Source: an uncultured Bacteroidota bacterium
GTDB lineage: Bacteria; Bacteroidota; Bacteroidia; Chitinophagales; Chitinophagaceae
Direction of reading: 5' to 3'
Length of the DNA: 64,000 nucleotides
NCBI GenBank assembly: GCA_903824665.1
Contig: CAIJXT010000013.1
Coordinates: 1-64,000 of the forward strand
Each line of letters starts with the position of its first letter. The first letter of the stretch is position 1. Below, piece by piece: positions 1 through 8,906 of the stretch. The notes below the pieces were generated by a model. That model saw nothing but the letters and a program-made list of their open reading frames with translations. It made no database searches and had not been told where the DNA came from. Both the position numbers and the translations under genes were made by a program.

Positions 1-43
1 ATGCATGACGATGAATAGAATAAAGACGAAAAAATCCAATAAG

Positions 44-77
44 TAAAATAAAAATAGGGCTGCGATACGTGCAGCCC
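44..77 (-). terminator. Rho-independent terminator of the fasciclin gene
   Basis: Read on the minus strand, a 7-bp stem (GGGCTGC/GCAGCCC, 7-nt loop) is followed by a T-rich run (TATTTTTATTTT). It lies about 30 nt past the stop of the fasciclin-domain gene, so it should end that transcript. Confidence 0.75.
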
Positions 78-108
78 CTTTCTACCAATATTAACCACAA
101 AATGGAGT

Positions 109-675
109 TTATTTTTTTGTCTGAATCAATACGCCGTCAATAACATGAATAATACCGTTTGAAGCAGGTATTGATGCTATTATTGTAGCATTTCCATTTA
201 TGATTGTCTTCCCGTCCTTTTTCGAGATAGTAATGTTGCTACCATTTACCTGACCCAAAGACTGTCCGTCCTGTAGCTGTTCTTCCTTATATACGCCTAC
301 TGACACATGATACTGAAGTATATCAGCCAGATCCTCTTTCTTTTCGGGCTTCAACAGTCCATCAACTGTTCCGGATGGAAGCAAGCCAAATGCAGCATTT
401 GTAGGTGCAAAAACAGTAAATGGCCCAGTGTTGCTTAGAACATCGACCAACTCTGCAGCCTTAACTGCGGCTACCAAAGTAGTGTGATCTTTGCTTCCGA
501 TAGCAATCTGAACAACATTCTTTTGCGAGGCATCATCCTGTACGCCCGATTGGCCTGTTGCAGTTTCTTGCGTTGCCTCAGTGCTGGTTGTTCCTTCACT
601 AGTTGTGGTTTCACTACCACAAGCTGCTAGCAAGACACAAAAAGCAAACATGAGCGGAACTGTAATTTTTTTCAT
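109..675 (-). CDS. Fasciclin (FAS1) domain lipoprotein
   Basis: Secreted lipoprotein with one fasciclin domain, a fold used for adhesion or surface interactions; no substrate can be named. I start at the ATG at 675, 12 codons inside the longest frame, because it gives a clean signal peptide (MKKITVPLMF...) ending in a lipobox (LLAAC). A Ser/Thr/Glu-rich linker of about 40 residues follows. The FAS1 domain then shows the typical TLVAAVKAAELVDVL, FTVFAPTNAAF, LQYHV and GIIHVIDGVL blocks and ends at the C-terminus, the usual single-domain length. It is divergent from ric, with a repeated element in the gap that might serve both promoters. No anomaly seen. Confidence 0.9.
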   Translation of the reverse strand: MKKITVPLMFAFCVLLAACGSETTTSEGTTSTEATQETATGQSGVQDDASQKNVVQIAIGSKDHTTLVAAVKAAELVDVLSNTGPFTVFAPTNAAFGLLPSGTVDGLLKPEKKEDLADILQYHVSVGVYKEEQLQDGQSLGQVNGSNITISKKDGKTIINGNATIIASIPASNGIIHVIDGVLIQTKK

Positions 676-740
676 AAAAGGAATTGAAGTGTTAATAATA
701 GTGTACAACATAAAAGTACCTTAGTAGGGTTCTCTTATTT

Positions 741-826
741 ATGACTGGAATCATATTGTGGAATTTTATTTTACAGCTAATCTGACAATCATTTCCTGTT
801 ATGACTTTGCACATATTGTGCCATTA
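741..826. promoter_or_regulatory. Paired 25-bp direct repeat between fasciclin gene and ric
   Basis: ATGACT-N5-CATATTGTG-N2-ATT occurs at 741-765 and again at 801-825, offset by exactly 60 bp. The second copy contains a short palindrome, GCACA-TAT-TGTGC (809-821). It lies about 50 nt upstream of the ric start. An operator for the divergent promoters is an inference; the repeat itself is directly visible. Confidence 0.5.
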
Positions 827-870
827 TTCGCTGTCGTTACTTTGCTTTCTAACAAAAAAATTGAACGAAT

Positions 871-1617
871 ATGAACATTGAAGCACTTACGGACGACGTA
901 ACAACAATAGGACACATAGTTGCAAGAAATTACAGAACGGCAGATGTATTTAAGAAGTATGGTATTGATTTTTGTTGTAAAGGTGGCAGGCTTTTGGAGG
1001 AGGTTTGCAAAGAGAAAAATTTGAACTTGGCCACCATTGAAAATGAACTTATTGAGAAAATGGCCGTTGTAACTCCTGTCATTGAAGATGTATATCAGTC
1101 TATGCAACTAGATGAACTTACTACCCATATCGAAAATGTGCATCACAAATATGTGAGAGACAATATTACTGTTTTGATGGGCTATCTTCATAAAATCAAC
1201 AGTGTCCATGGCCCGAAGCATCCAGAGTTGAATGAGATTTATCAGCTTTTCGAGGATTGTGGGCATGAGCTATTGCAACACATGATAAAAGAAGAAACGA
1301 TACTTTTTCCAGCTATCAGGAAAATAGTTTCGGCAACAAAGAATGGCACGAAAAATATCAAACCCTTTTTCTTTGGGTCATTATCAAACCCTATAGGCAT
1401 GATGGAAAATGAGCATACTAAGGAAGGCGAACGCTTTTTCAAAATTGCAGAATTATCCAGTGGTTTTACTGCTCCAGAGGATGGATGCGCTACTTACTTG
1501 GTTGCATTTCAAAAACTCAAGGAGTTTCAAAATGACCTATTTCAGCACATTCATCTTGAAAACAACATCCTTTTTCCCGGGGCATTGAAAATGGAAGAGG
1601 CTCTGTCAAGGGATTGA
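871..1617 (+). CDS. ric: Iron-sulfur cluster repair di-iron protein (RIC/ScdA/YtfE)
   Basis: Repairs Fe-S clusters damaged by nitric oxide or oxidative stress in the cytoplasm. The N-terminal ScdA_N domain (about residues 1-60) carries the TADVFKKYGIDFCCKGG signature with its two adjacent cysteines and a further Cys in LEEVC. A hemerythrin-like four-helix domain follows with iron-ligand His/Glu clusters: IENVHHKYV, HELLQHMIKEE, MENEHTKEG and HIHLENNILFPG. The 248-residue length is usual for the family. The ATG at 871 is first in frame and matches the family N-terminus. Members are commonly controlled by NO-responsive regulators (NsrR or Crp/Fnr types); the repeated element upstream is a candidate operator. 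It stands alone. Confidence 0.94.
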   Translation: MNIEALTDDVTTIGHIVARNYRTADVFKKYGIDFCCKGGRLLEEVCKEKNLNLATIENELIEKMAVVTPVIEDVYQSMQLDELTTHIENVHHKYVRDNITVLMGYLHKINSVHGPKHPELNEIYQLFEDCGHELLQHMIKEETILFPAIRKIVSATKNGTKNIKPFFFGSLSNPIGMMENEHTKEGERFFKIAELSSGFTAPEDGCATYLVAFQKLKEFQNDLFQHIHLENNILFPGALKMEEALSRD

Positions 1618-2151
1618 AAATACCGTCATGAAACTCGATAAGGCAACCAAAGCATTGATGTTCTGAATATTCATAAAACAACCTCAGAGAGTAAAAAAAA
1701 GCGTAAAAATGTCATATACAAGGCACTCTGTTGATTTGCATAAAAAGTAAATATATTTTGGACATAGGCTTCACTTATTAACCCTGCGTCACATAAATTA
1801 GATTCTACTAAATGCAGGTTTTTCTAGATACCCAGTCTCTTTGCCACCTTATAAATTTCAACCAAATCATCCCATATTTGGTTCGACATTTCCCCTGTCG
1901 AGCCTACAGAAGCAGTCAGAAATGACTGCTTTTTTTATGCCCTGAAGGCTCACATCGCCTTTGCATCCGTAGTTGTGACCCCTCAACTCGCTAGAACGCA
2001 AAAAAATGAAATGCCTCGAAATGGTGTTTCCATTTTCACGCCATGGCGTGCATATTATAATCACCCTTTGACTCGAAATAAGAAATATATTTTATGGACT
2101 GATCCAGGTAAGTATCTTTTGCCCCGTCTACATGGCTATATACAGTCGCCG
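1618..2151. other. Intergenic region with terminator and palindrome, no convincing gene
   Basis: No frame here has coding character. A terminator lies at 1911-1936 and a perfect 14-bp palindrome CACGCCATGGCGTG at 2037-2050. On the minus strand a 21-codon frame begins at about 1891 (MSNQIWDDL...KRLGI) and stops near 1826. I could not tell whether this is a micro-ORF, a gene remnant or chance. Confidence 0.4.
1911..1936 (+). terminator. Rho-independent terminator
   Basis: Perfect 8-bp stem AGCAGTCA/TGACTGCT with a GAAA tetraloop, then seven T residues. It points in the + direction, so it may end ric transcription, although it is nearly 300 nt past the ric stop. Confidence 0.75.
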
Positions 2152-4311
2152 CTACTGTTTTAAAGTCTGCTGTCGTGGCAGCACGATCGTAAACGTACTA
2201 CCTTTATTCTCCTCGCTTATAATTGTTATATCGCCATTGTTCGCTTTTATGAACTCATAACACAACAACAGCCCAAGGCCTGTGCCAGCTTCGCCTTTCG
2301 TACCAAAGGTGCTTAAATGCTCTGAAGTAAGAAATAGCTTTCCGATATGCTCCGGCTTCATTCCAATGCCGCTGTCCGTAATATGTATTTGTGCAGTATC
2401 ACCGTCAGTGCTAGCCGACAAGGTTATGGTGCCATTAGTGTCAGTAAACTTAATCGCATTGGAAATCAGGTTCCTTACGATGATGTCGATGTGCCCCGGG
2501 TCACCCAATGCAAAAAAGGGTTCGGGTATATTGTTATAAACGGTGATTATTTTGCCTTTGGCAGGTGCTTCCAGCAAGGTTATATTTTGCTGGGCTATTC
2601 TATAGAGGTCTATGCTTTCGGGTTTGACTGTCGTCACCCCTTTCAAGTAGTTTCCAGACCATTTGAGCAGGTTGTCCAGCAAAAAAGTAAGTGAGCCCAG
2701 TTGCTTCTTCATTTCGGGTCTAAGCTCGGCAAACTCCTTTGGCGACAAAAAGTCTTCATCCAGTAGATCAATTGAGGTGGAAATAGAACTGATTGGGCCA
2801 CGTAAATCGTGCGACAGCACAGAAAATATTTTGTCCTTGAATTTGTTCATTTCCTTCAGGCTTTCTGCCTGCTTGGTTATTGTCTCTTTGCTTCGCTTCT
2901 CCTTCCTTCTTCCCCTATAAAGCTGTATAGCTATCACTGCCACTGATCCGAGCCCACCCAAAAGCCCCCACAATATCGCGCGTTGTTTCTCGCTACTGGT
3001 TTGCACTATCAGTTTATCTCTTTTCAGCAGTTCTATTTGGTTTTGTTTCTTCTCAAGTTCGTAGTCAAATTGTATTTGTTGCTGCTCTTTGGTGTTCTTT
3101 TCGTTAAACAGGCTGTCTTTTATGGCAGTGCCAATTCGCATGTATTTCAGTGCCTTCCGGTAGTCCCCAATTTTTTCGTACGCAGCACCAAGTTCGGCTG
3201 CTGCTGGCCCGGTTTGGTCAGTCATTTCGTTTTCATGGAAGATGGCATATGCAATCTCAAGATGGGGGATGCTTTTTCGCACATTTCCTTTTGCCATCCA
3301 AACCTCCCCCAGGCCAATGTGTGCCTGTGCAATAATGGCTGGTGCGATTTTGTCCTTTGACGGCTCCAGGCATCTTGTAAAATCATCAAATGCTTTATCA
3401 TATGCGCCTGCCTCAAAGTAAGACATGCCCCTGTCTATAAGTAGCGAAGTCAATTCCGACTGTTGGCCCGTAGAATCCAGAATGCGTATAGCCCGGGTGC
3501 AAAGGGCTATAGCTGCACTGTCGTTCTTCAACGCTCCGTAAATGCTAGCAGCATTTGAGTAGCAGTGAACAATAGATTGAACATCGTTGTCTGCTTCCTG
3601 AATGGCAATACTTTGGTTGAGGTAATCCAGAGCTTTTGAGTTATTGCCAAGGTTAACGTATATTTTTGCTATATCGCTTAGGGAGTTACTAATGCCTGGC
3701 CGGTCATTCAGTTTCTCCCAAATCGTCAGGGCTTTCAGAAAGTTGTTAAGCGCTTGAGTATTGTTGCCCAACACCAGGTTGCTGATGCCTATGTTGTCCA
3801 GCGAATTGCCTAAAGCCCTGTCATCGCGATTTTTTTCGGCAATACTCGCGGATTTTTCAAAGTATCATATGGCCTCTTTATACTTCGTTTGCCGGTAGCG
3901 TATGTTGCCTATGTAATAGAAAACAGGTCTCATTCCGGCACTATCCTTAGTTTGTTCCAGTAACGATATTGCTACATTGCAAATGCTGTCTGCCCGCTCA
4001 AGGTCGTTTTTGAACATATACGCAACACCAAGCGATGCCAAACACCGCGCTCTGCCTTTCGTAAAATGGGTTTTATCTGCCAGCAACAACCCTCGTTGTG
4101 CCACAGCAACCATTGAGTCGGTACTAGCATTCCTGTATGCGCTTGCTACCGTGGCGTATAAGTTCACTTTTGTCGTATCTTCCTTTGTATGTCTGCTTAA
4201 TGCGTTTCGCAGACTGTCCAGTTCCTCTGCGCTTGCTGTTTGCCGGCAACAAAGGAGCAACAGCAGAGCCGATACGTAAAAATTACGCTTACTCAGGTAA
4301 AGTATGGTCAT
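2152..4311 (-). pseudogene. TPR sensor histidine kinase interrupted by one in-frame TGA
   Basis: Two adjacent frames on the minus strand (4311-3865 and 3864-2152) are the same reading frame divided by one TGA at 3865-3867. The sequence reads ...KYKEAI, stop, YFEKSASIAEK..., the middle of a TPR repeat. There is no frameshift and no other stop. Rejoined, the protein has about 719 residues: signal peptide (ALLLLLCC...), about seven TPR repeats, a transmembrane segment (AILWGLLGGLGSVAVIAIQL), a coiled coil, a HisKA domain with the phospho-acceptor His in FSVLSHDLRGPIS, and an HATPase domain with NLISNAIKF, DSGIGM and GTGLGLLL. No response regulator is adjacent. The break may be a true nonsense mutation, readthrough or a sequencing error. 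The downstream part could restart at 3774 but would then lack its signal peptide. Confidence 0.8.
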
Positions 4312-4795
4312 GGCCGATAGCACTATTTTTTACAAAAAATAAAAATAATATTATTAAACTAGACAACGCTTTTTTGCCACAGTTTTTATGTAATAACGTT
4401 TTGCCCGTTTTACATACATCTTGCACAAACGCAGGATATGCCCTCTACGCAACAACACCCAAAAAACAGAGCAGAGAGCAGACCATACCATACACGTCAA
4501 ATAGTTTGTCGGGATAGCTATTGTACGCAATAAGCAGAACGTTGTCGCCAACAGGAAGCCCACAAAAACTCCCCACTCTGCAATAACAATGCCCCGATTT
4601 TACCTGCTTCAAGACGTCATCGCACATTTCGCCCCATATGACAAAAGGCATTCAAAAGCGTATGTTGCAAATATCAGAACACTGCACACGGGTTGTACCA
4701 ACAGGCAAGAATGGATTTTATTTTATACATACTCCAATCATTTAATTTACAAAAAAAATTTTGTTTCTTTACCTTTCTCTTCAAATTCTTTGCCC
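4312..4795. other. Divergent intergenic region, no supported gene
   Basis: About 480 nt between the kinase start (minus) and the porin start (plus). Short overlapping frames on both strands lack consistent protein character. It presumably holds both promoters; I could not assign them. Confidence 0.4.
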
Positions 4796-6019
4796 ATGAA
4801 ATATGCTGCCTTTTTTCAGAGGTTCATTAACAAATGTGCTGTGATCGTATCATTTGGGATAGTGATGAGCCACAATCTGGCTATAGGCCAGCAGGCGGAC
4901 AGTACTTTTAAACCATCGGGAAAACTTTGGGGTCTGGCATATGGCGACTTTTCCTACAAAGCTAAAGGCGATTCACTGAACCGCGGATTTACCAACCAAT
5001 ATACAGGGATCAGTGAAAACCAGAGCCTGTTCCAGTTCCGCCGTATCTATCTTGGTTACGATTATGAGATAAGCAAAAAGTTCTCGTCAGAGTTTTTGCT
5101 GGCAGCGGAGGATAATCTGCAAACTACAACCAACTCAATGCCAGTGATCTCGGGTGACCTGCTGACAAACAACAAGCTATCCATGTTCATAAAACTGGCC
5201 AACGTTAAGTGGAAGAATATACTTCCGAACACCGACCTGAGCATGGGAGAGATGTATACACCCGCCAGTGTACTTGTAGCTGAGGAGCTGTGGGACTACC
5301 GGTGTATAGAACGAACCGTATCTGAATTGCGCCGCACACCTGCCTGGGATATGGGTATAGCAGTAAATGGAAAAATTGTAAATAAAGAGCGGACAGAAGC
5401 AGGATATCACATAATGGTGGGAAACGGCACAGTATCGAGGCCTGAAAGCGATGGTTTTAAAACCTTTTACGGAGATGTTTATGCCAAGCTATTTAATAAA
5501 AGGCTGGTGCTGGACTTGTATGCCGACTATGCCAAACTGAACTGGACCACAGCATGGCACCATGACCGCAACATGATAAAGGGAATTGTGGCCTATACCT
5601 CACAAAAGTTTACCATTGGCACAGAGTGTTTTCTAAACACAATTAACAGTGATAACATTGCAACCGATATCTCCGGTGGTACAGATACTGTTACTACGCG
5701 CGCTATAGCGTTATCTGTATTCGCAAGAGGCAGAATCTATAAAGACCAACTCGGATTTTTCGCACGATATGACAATTTTGACCCTGCTATGAACAATAAC
5801 AACGGCGGGTATTTGCGTTACGCACCGGTTACAAAAAATTACGACCCGAACACCAGAGAACAGTTTATCACCGCCGGCATAGACTATTCGCCCATCAGTA
5901 AGATACACATAATGCCAAATGTGTGGTATAATGCTTACAATAACGCAGGACCACTCAGCAGCTACAATGCCTATGATCTGGTATTCAGACTATCACTTTA
6001 TTATGTTTACGGGAAGTAA
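4796..6019 (+). CDS. Outer-membrane porin-like beta-barrel protein
   Basis: Probable 407-residue outer-membrane barrel. I start at the ATG at 4796 rather than the longest-frame start at 4589 because it is followed by a signal peptide ending at GQQADSTF. The mature part shows alternating hydrophobic and polar strands with many Tyr/Phe/Trp, opens with a KLWGLAYGDFSYK-like strand typical of porin-type barrels, and ends in an aromatic-rich strand (LSLYYVYGK). The middle contains RRTPAWDMGIAVNGK and GDVYAKLFNKRLVLDLYADY. The substrate is unknown. The cyclase gene follows 32 nt downstream, so they may be co-transcribed. Confidence 0.75.
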   Translation: MKYAAFFQRFINKCAVIVSFGIVMSHNLAIGQQADSTFKPSGKLWGLAYGDFSYKAKGDSLNRGFTNQYTGISENQSLFQFRRIYLGYDYEISKKFSSEFLLAAEDNLQTTTNSMPVISGDLLTNNKLSMFIKLANVKWKNILPNTDLSMGEMYTPASVLVAEELWDYRCIERTVSELRRTPAWDMGIAVNGKIVNKERTEAGYHIMVGNGTVSRPESDGFKTFYGDVYAKLFNKRLVLDLYADYAKLNWTTAWHHDRNMIKGIVAYTSQKFTIGTECFLNTINSDNIATDISGGTDTVTTRAIALSVFARGRIYKDQLGFFARYDNFDPAMNNNNGGYLRYAPVTKNYDPNTREQFITAGIDYSPISKIHIMPNVWYNAYNNAGPLSSYNAYDLVFRLSLYYVYGK

Positions 6020-6051
6020 GCACCGTAGCGCAAAATGACTACTTGAAAACA

Positions 6052-7845
6052 ATGAAAATAATTGGCAGATACCTCTTTGTTGTAGCATTAGCCACAGGCA
6101 TATGGATATCTGCAAAGGCGCAGCCCCATGCAGGTGCCACACGTATCGCCGAAATGCAGCAGCAACTGGCGGGCCACGTCAGCGATTCGGAAGAGGTAAA
6201 TCTGCTGAACGAGATCTCCTTTACTTACAATAAAATAAACCCTTACGAAGGGATACGGTATGCGACTCGGTCGCTGGCGCTTGCCACAGACATGAACTGG
6301 AAATTTGGCATCGCCCGGGCCAATAGTTGTCTGGGAGCCAATTACTATTCATTGTCAGACTACCCTAATGCATATAACTACTGGTTAAAGGCACTGTCTA
6401 TACATGAGAAACTTGGCAATAAGAAAGGAATAGCCAACCACCTGCATAATATCGGGAATATATACCTCAGCCAAAAGAAGTATAAAGAAGCACTGGAATA
6501 TTACGAAAATGGACTAAAAACGAGTAAAGATGCTGCAGATAAAAACCTGGTCACCCATTCGTACTCGGCTATCGGCAATGTGTACACGCAGCTAAAGAAT
6601 TACTCCAAAGCCCTTGAATACCACTTTGACGCTCTGGCAATAGACGAATCAACGAACAACAAAGGCAATATATCCTCTGACCTGATGAATATTGGCTTTG
6701 TGTATAATGAGCAGGGCGACTATCCAAAAGCTCTAGATATCCTTTTTAAGGCCCTGCGGATAAAAAACGAAACCGGCGACAAGAACGGACTGGCGAAAGT
6801 GTACAATACCATAGGCAATGTATACCTGAACATGGCAAAAGCTGATGCAGGGCAGACTAACAACCTACACAACGCCATCACCTATCTGGATAGCGCTGTA
6901 GCCACGGGCACAGAAATAGGCTACCTGGACAACTTGCAGAAAAGCTATGAAAACCTTTCAACCGCCTACCGGATCGGCGGCGATTACAAGAGTGCATTAC
7001 ACTATACGGACAGTTACCACACTATAAAAGATTCTGTGTACTCTTTGGAGAATAATGAACAGATCGTCAAGCAGGGCTTGAAATTTGAGTTTGAAAAAAC
7101 CCGGATATCAGACAAGCTCAAACTGAACCGCCAGCAGATATATACCTACAGTGGTTTTGTGTGCATAGTGCTGCTTGCGGGTTTTTCATTTTTCATAGTG
7201 AAAGAACGCCGAAAGTCTGAAAAGCTGTTACTGAATATTCTGCCATCAGACATAGCGGAAGAGTTAAAAACAAAGGGGGTAACGAAAGCAAGGTATTACA
7301 ATGATGTAACTGTACTGTTCACTGATTTTGTGAACTTCACAAGCTCCAGCGAGCATATGGAACCTCAACTGCTTATAGATGAACTACATGCATGCTTCAA
7401 GGCATTTGATGAAATAATGGGTAAGTATAAGATCGAAAAAATAAAGACGATTGGGGATGCTTATCTGGCTGTTGCTGGTCTGCCTGCTGCAAATGCACAA
7501 CATGCCGAATGTATCGTAAAGGCAGCAATAGAGATCAGTAGGTTTATGACCGATCGACGGGCCAGGCTGGGCGATAAGACTTTTGAAATGCGGGCGGGCA
7601 TACACAGTGGCAGTGTGGTGGCTGGCATAGTGGGGGTCACTAAATTCGCCTACGATATTTGGGGAGATACAGTAAATACAGCTGCCCGGATGGAGCAAAA
7701 CAGCATTGCTGGCCGCATCAATATATCCGAGACTACATACGAACTAGTGAAAGATAAATTTATTTGCAGCCACAGAGGAGCTATACCGGCAAAGAACAAA
7801 GGAGAAATGAACATGTACTTTGTAGAGGAAGCAATTAACGCATAA
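6052..7845 (+). CDS. TPR-transmembrane class III adenylate cyclase
   Basis: Membrane sensor predicted to make cAMP. A signal sequence is followed by a periplasmic TPR array (about residues 60-330; motifs such as YKEALEYYENGLK and YSKALEYHFDALAID), a transmembrane helix (IYTYSGFVCIVLLAGFSFFIV) and a cytoplasmic class III cyclase domain to the C-terminus. Numbering from the ATG at 6052, the metal aspartates are D425 (FTDF) and D469 (IGDAY). The adenine-selecting pair is K463 and D535 (YDIWGD), and the transition-state residues are N542 and R546. All are present, so ATP rather than GTP is the expected substrate. A TTG start at 6043 is possible but less likely. The Crp/Fnr gene lies convergent just downstream, a plausible cAMP effector. 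Confidence 0.9.
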   Translation: MKIIGRYLFVVALATGIWISAKAQPHAGATRIAEMQQQLAGHVSDSEEVNLLNEISFTYNKINPYEGIRYATRSLALATDMNWKFGIARANSCLGANYYSLSDYPNAYNYWLKALSIHEKLGNKKGIANHLHNIGNIYLSQKKYKEALEYYENGLKTSKDAADKNLVTHSYSAIGNVYTQLKNYSKALEYHFDALAIDESTNNKGNISSDLMNIGFVYNEQGDYPKALDILFKALRIKNETGDKNGLAKVYNTIGNVYLNMAKADAGQTNNLHNAITYLDSAVATGTEIGYLDNLQKSYENLSTAYRIGGDYKSALHYTDSYHTIKDSVYSLENNEQIVKQGLKFEFEKTRISDKLKLNRQQIYTYSGFVCIVLLAGFSFFIVKERRKSEKLLLNILPSDIAEELKTKGVTKARYYNDVTVLFTDFVNFTSSSEHMEPQLLIDELHACFKAFDEIMGKYKIEKIKTIGDAYLAVAGLPAANAQHAECIVKAAIEISRFMTDRRARLGDKTFEMRAGIHSGSVVAGIVGVTKFAYDIWGDTVNTAARMEQNSIAGRINISETTYELVKDKFICSHRGAIPAKNKGEMNMYFVEEAINA

Positions 7846-7938
7846 ACGGATGGAGAAAAAGCAATGTCCCGAAGCCTTGGCATAGTTTCAACTCCAATCC
7901 ACTTCGATGCTGGTAACGCCATAAAAGAAGCATCTACC

Positions 7939-8640
7939 CTACCCGACTGCACTTACCTGTTTCTGTAACGATCTGATATCAAGGAAGACTATTGATTTAC
8001 GATCTACAGAAATCAATCCCTCAGCAGCAAATTTATTGATGAGTGTAGTCACCGTCTGCCTGCTAGTACCGGTCAGCCGTGCTATGTCCTCATGCGTCAG
8101 GAAATTGGGCAGTTGCGCCGTATTATCGCCATTGGCGCTGCCCTGCTGCAACATGGTCCAGAAAAAATGCAGCAGTCGCGTTCGCACATCTTTCTGTAAC
8201 AAACTCAATAATTGGTTTTCTATCTTTCTCAGCTTAGCCCCTATCTTTCTCGAAAAAGCAATAGATAAATCAGGCCGAATGGTCAGCAACCGCTCAAAAT
8301 CCGGCACGCTAAACGCACACAGTACCGTGTCACATTTATGAGCCTGTGCAAACTCGCCATTCATACTGCTTCGTTCCAGCATAAACTGGCCAAACACGTC
8401 TCCCGGCTGCAGTATTTCCTTTACCAGCTCCTCGCCATTATCGTCCACATTACCTATCCGCACATAGCCCTCCTTTACAAAATACAGCTTGTTGTGGTAT
8501 TGTGCATCAAAATAGATGTACGTGTCCTTATCGGCCACAACGTAGTTGTGCAGAATATTCAGACTTTCGTATTCGTCCGGTGTCAGTTTATCCAGGAAGT
8601 CCGTCCTCCTGATGATCAGCATCTGTTCGTCTGCACCCAT
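7939..8640 (-). CDS. Crp/Fnr family transcriptional regulator
   Basis: Cytoplasmic regulator of 233 residues. The cyclic-nucleotide-binding jelly roll covers about residues 12-130 and includes LYFVKEGYVRIG and LQPGDVFGQFML. A helix-turn-helix lies at about 175-210 (THEDIARLTGTSRQTVTTLINKF, a Crp-type recognition helix). No N-terminal FNR cysteine cluster is seen, so oxygen sensing through a 4Fe-4S cluster is not supported. The phosphate-binding loop is not a clear match to E. coli Crp, so cAMP binding is open. It is convergent with the adenylate cyclase. The ATG at 8640 is clear. Targets are unknown; the repeated element upstream of ric is one candidate. Confidence 0.9.
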   Translation of the reverse strand: MGADEQMLIIRRTDFLDKLTPDEYESLNILHNYVVADKDTYIYFDAQYHNKLYFVKEGYVRIGNVDDNGEELVKEILQPGDVFGQFMLERSSMNGEFAQAHKCDTVLCAFSVPDFERLLTIRPDLSIAFSRKIGAKLRKIENQLLSLLQKDVRTRLLHFFWTMLQQGSANGDNTAQLPNFLTHEDIARLTGTSRQTVTTLINKFAAEGLISVDRKSIVFLDIRSLQKQVSAVG

Positions 8641-8906
8641 GTTTGGTTGTTGTGAGTAACATCAGGCCGCTTCAACCCGATTACATACCAATACTATCTA
8701 CGATCATTCCGGGAAAATTGTTCTCCATACTTCGCATTGATAATATCTTCCTGCTTGTTAAAGATACCCAACCCTGTACTGATTGCAAAAATCAAAAATT
8801 GCAACAAAACAGCAAATAACAACAAAACAGACCTACCAGACACGCGTCGCCATGTTGTCTTGCAATGCACGGGATCATCGCACCCTATCGTACCAACAAC
8901 AGACAC
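8641..8906. other. Intergenic region, nothing recognised
   Basis: 266 nt between two minus-strand genes. The short frames here are low-complexity and inconsistent. It should hold the promoter of the Crp/Fnr gene, but I saw no clear TAnnTTTG element directly before its start. Confidence 0.3.

Noticed and set aside
1826..1891. 21-codon minus-strand frame (MSNQIWDDL...) as a small gene
   Set aside because: Too short, and no context, promoter or similarity supports it.
4354..4651. Two overlapping minus-strand frames upstream of the kinase
   Set aside because: Cys- and Leu-rich without consistent domain features; they overlap each other in different frames.
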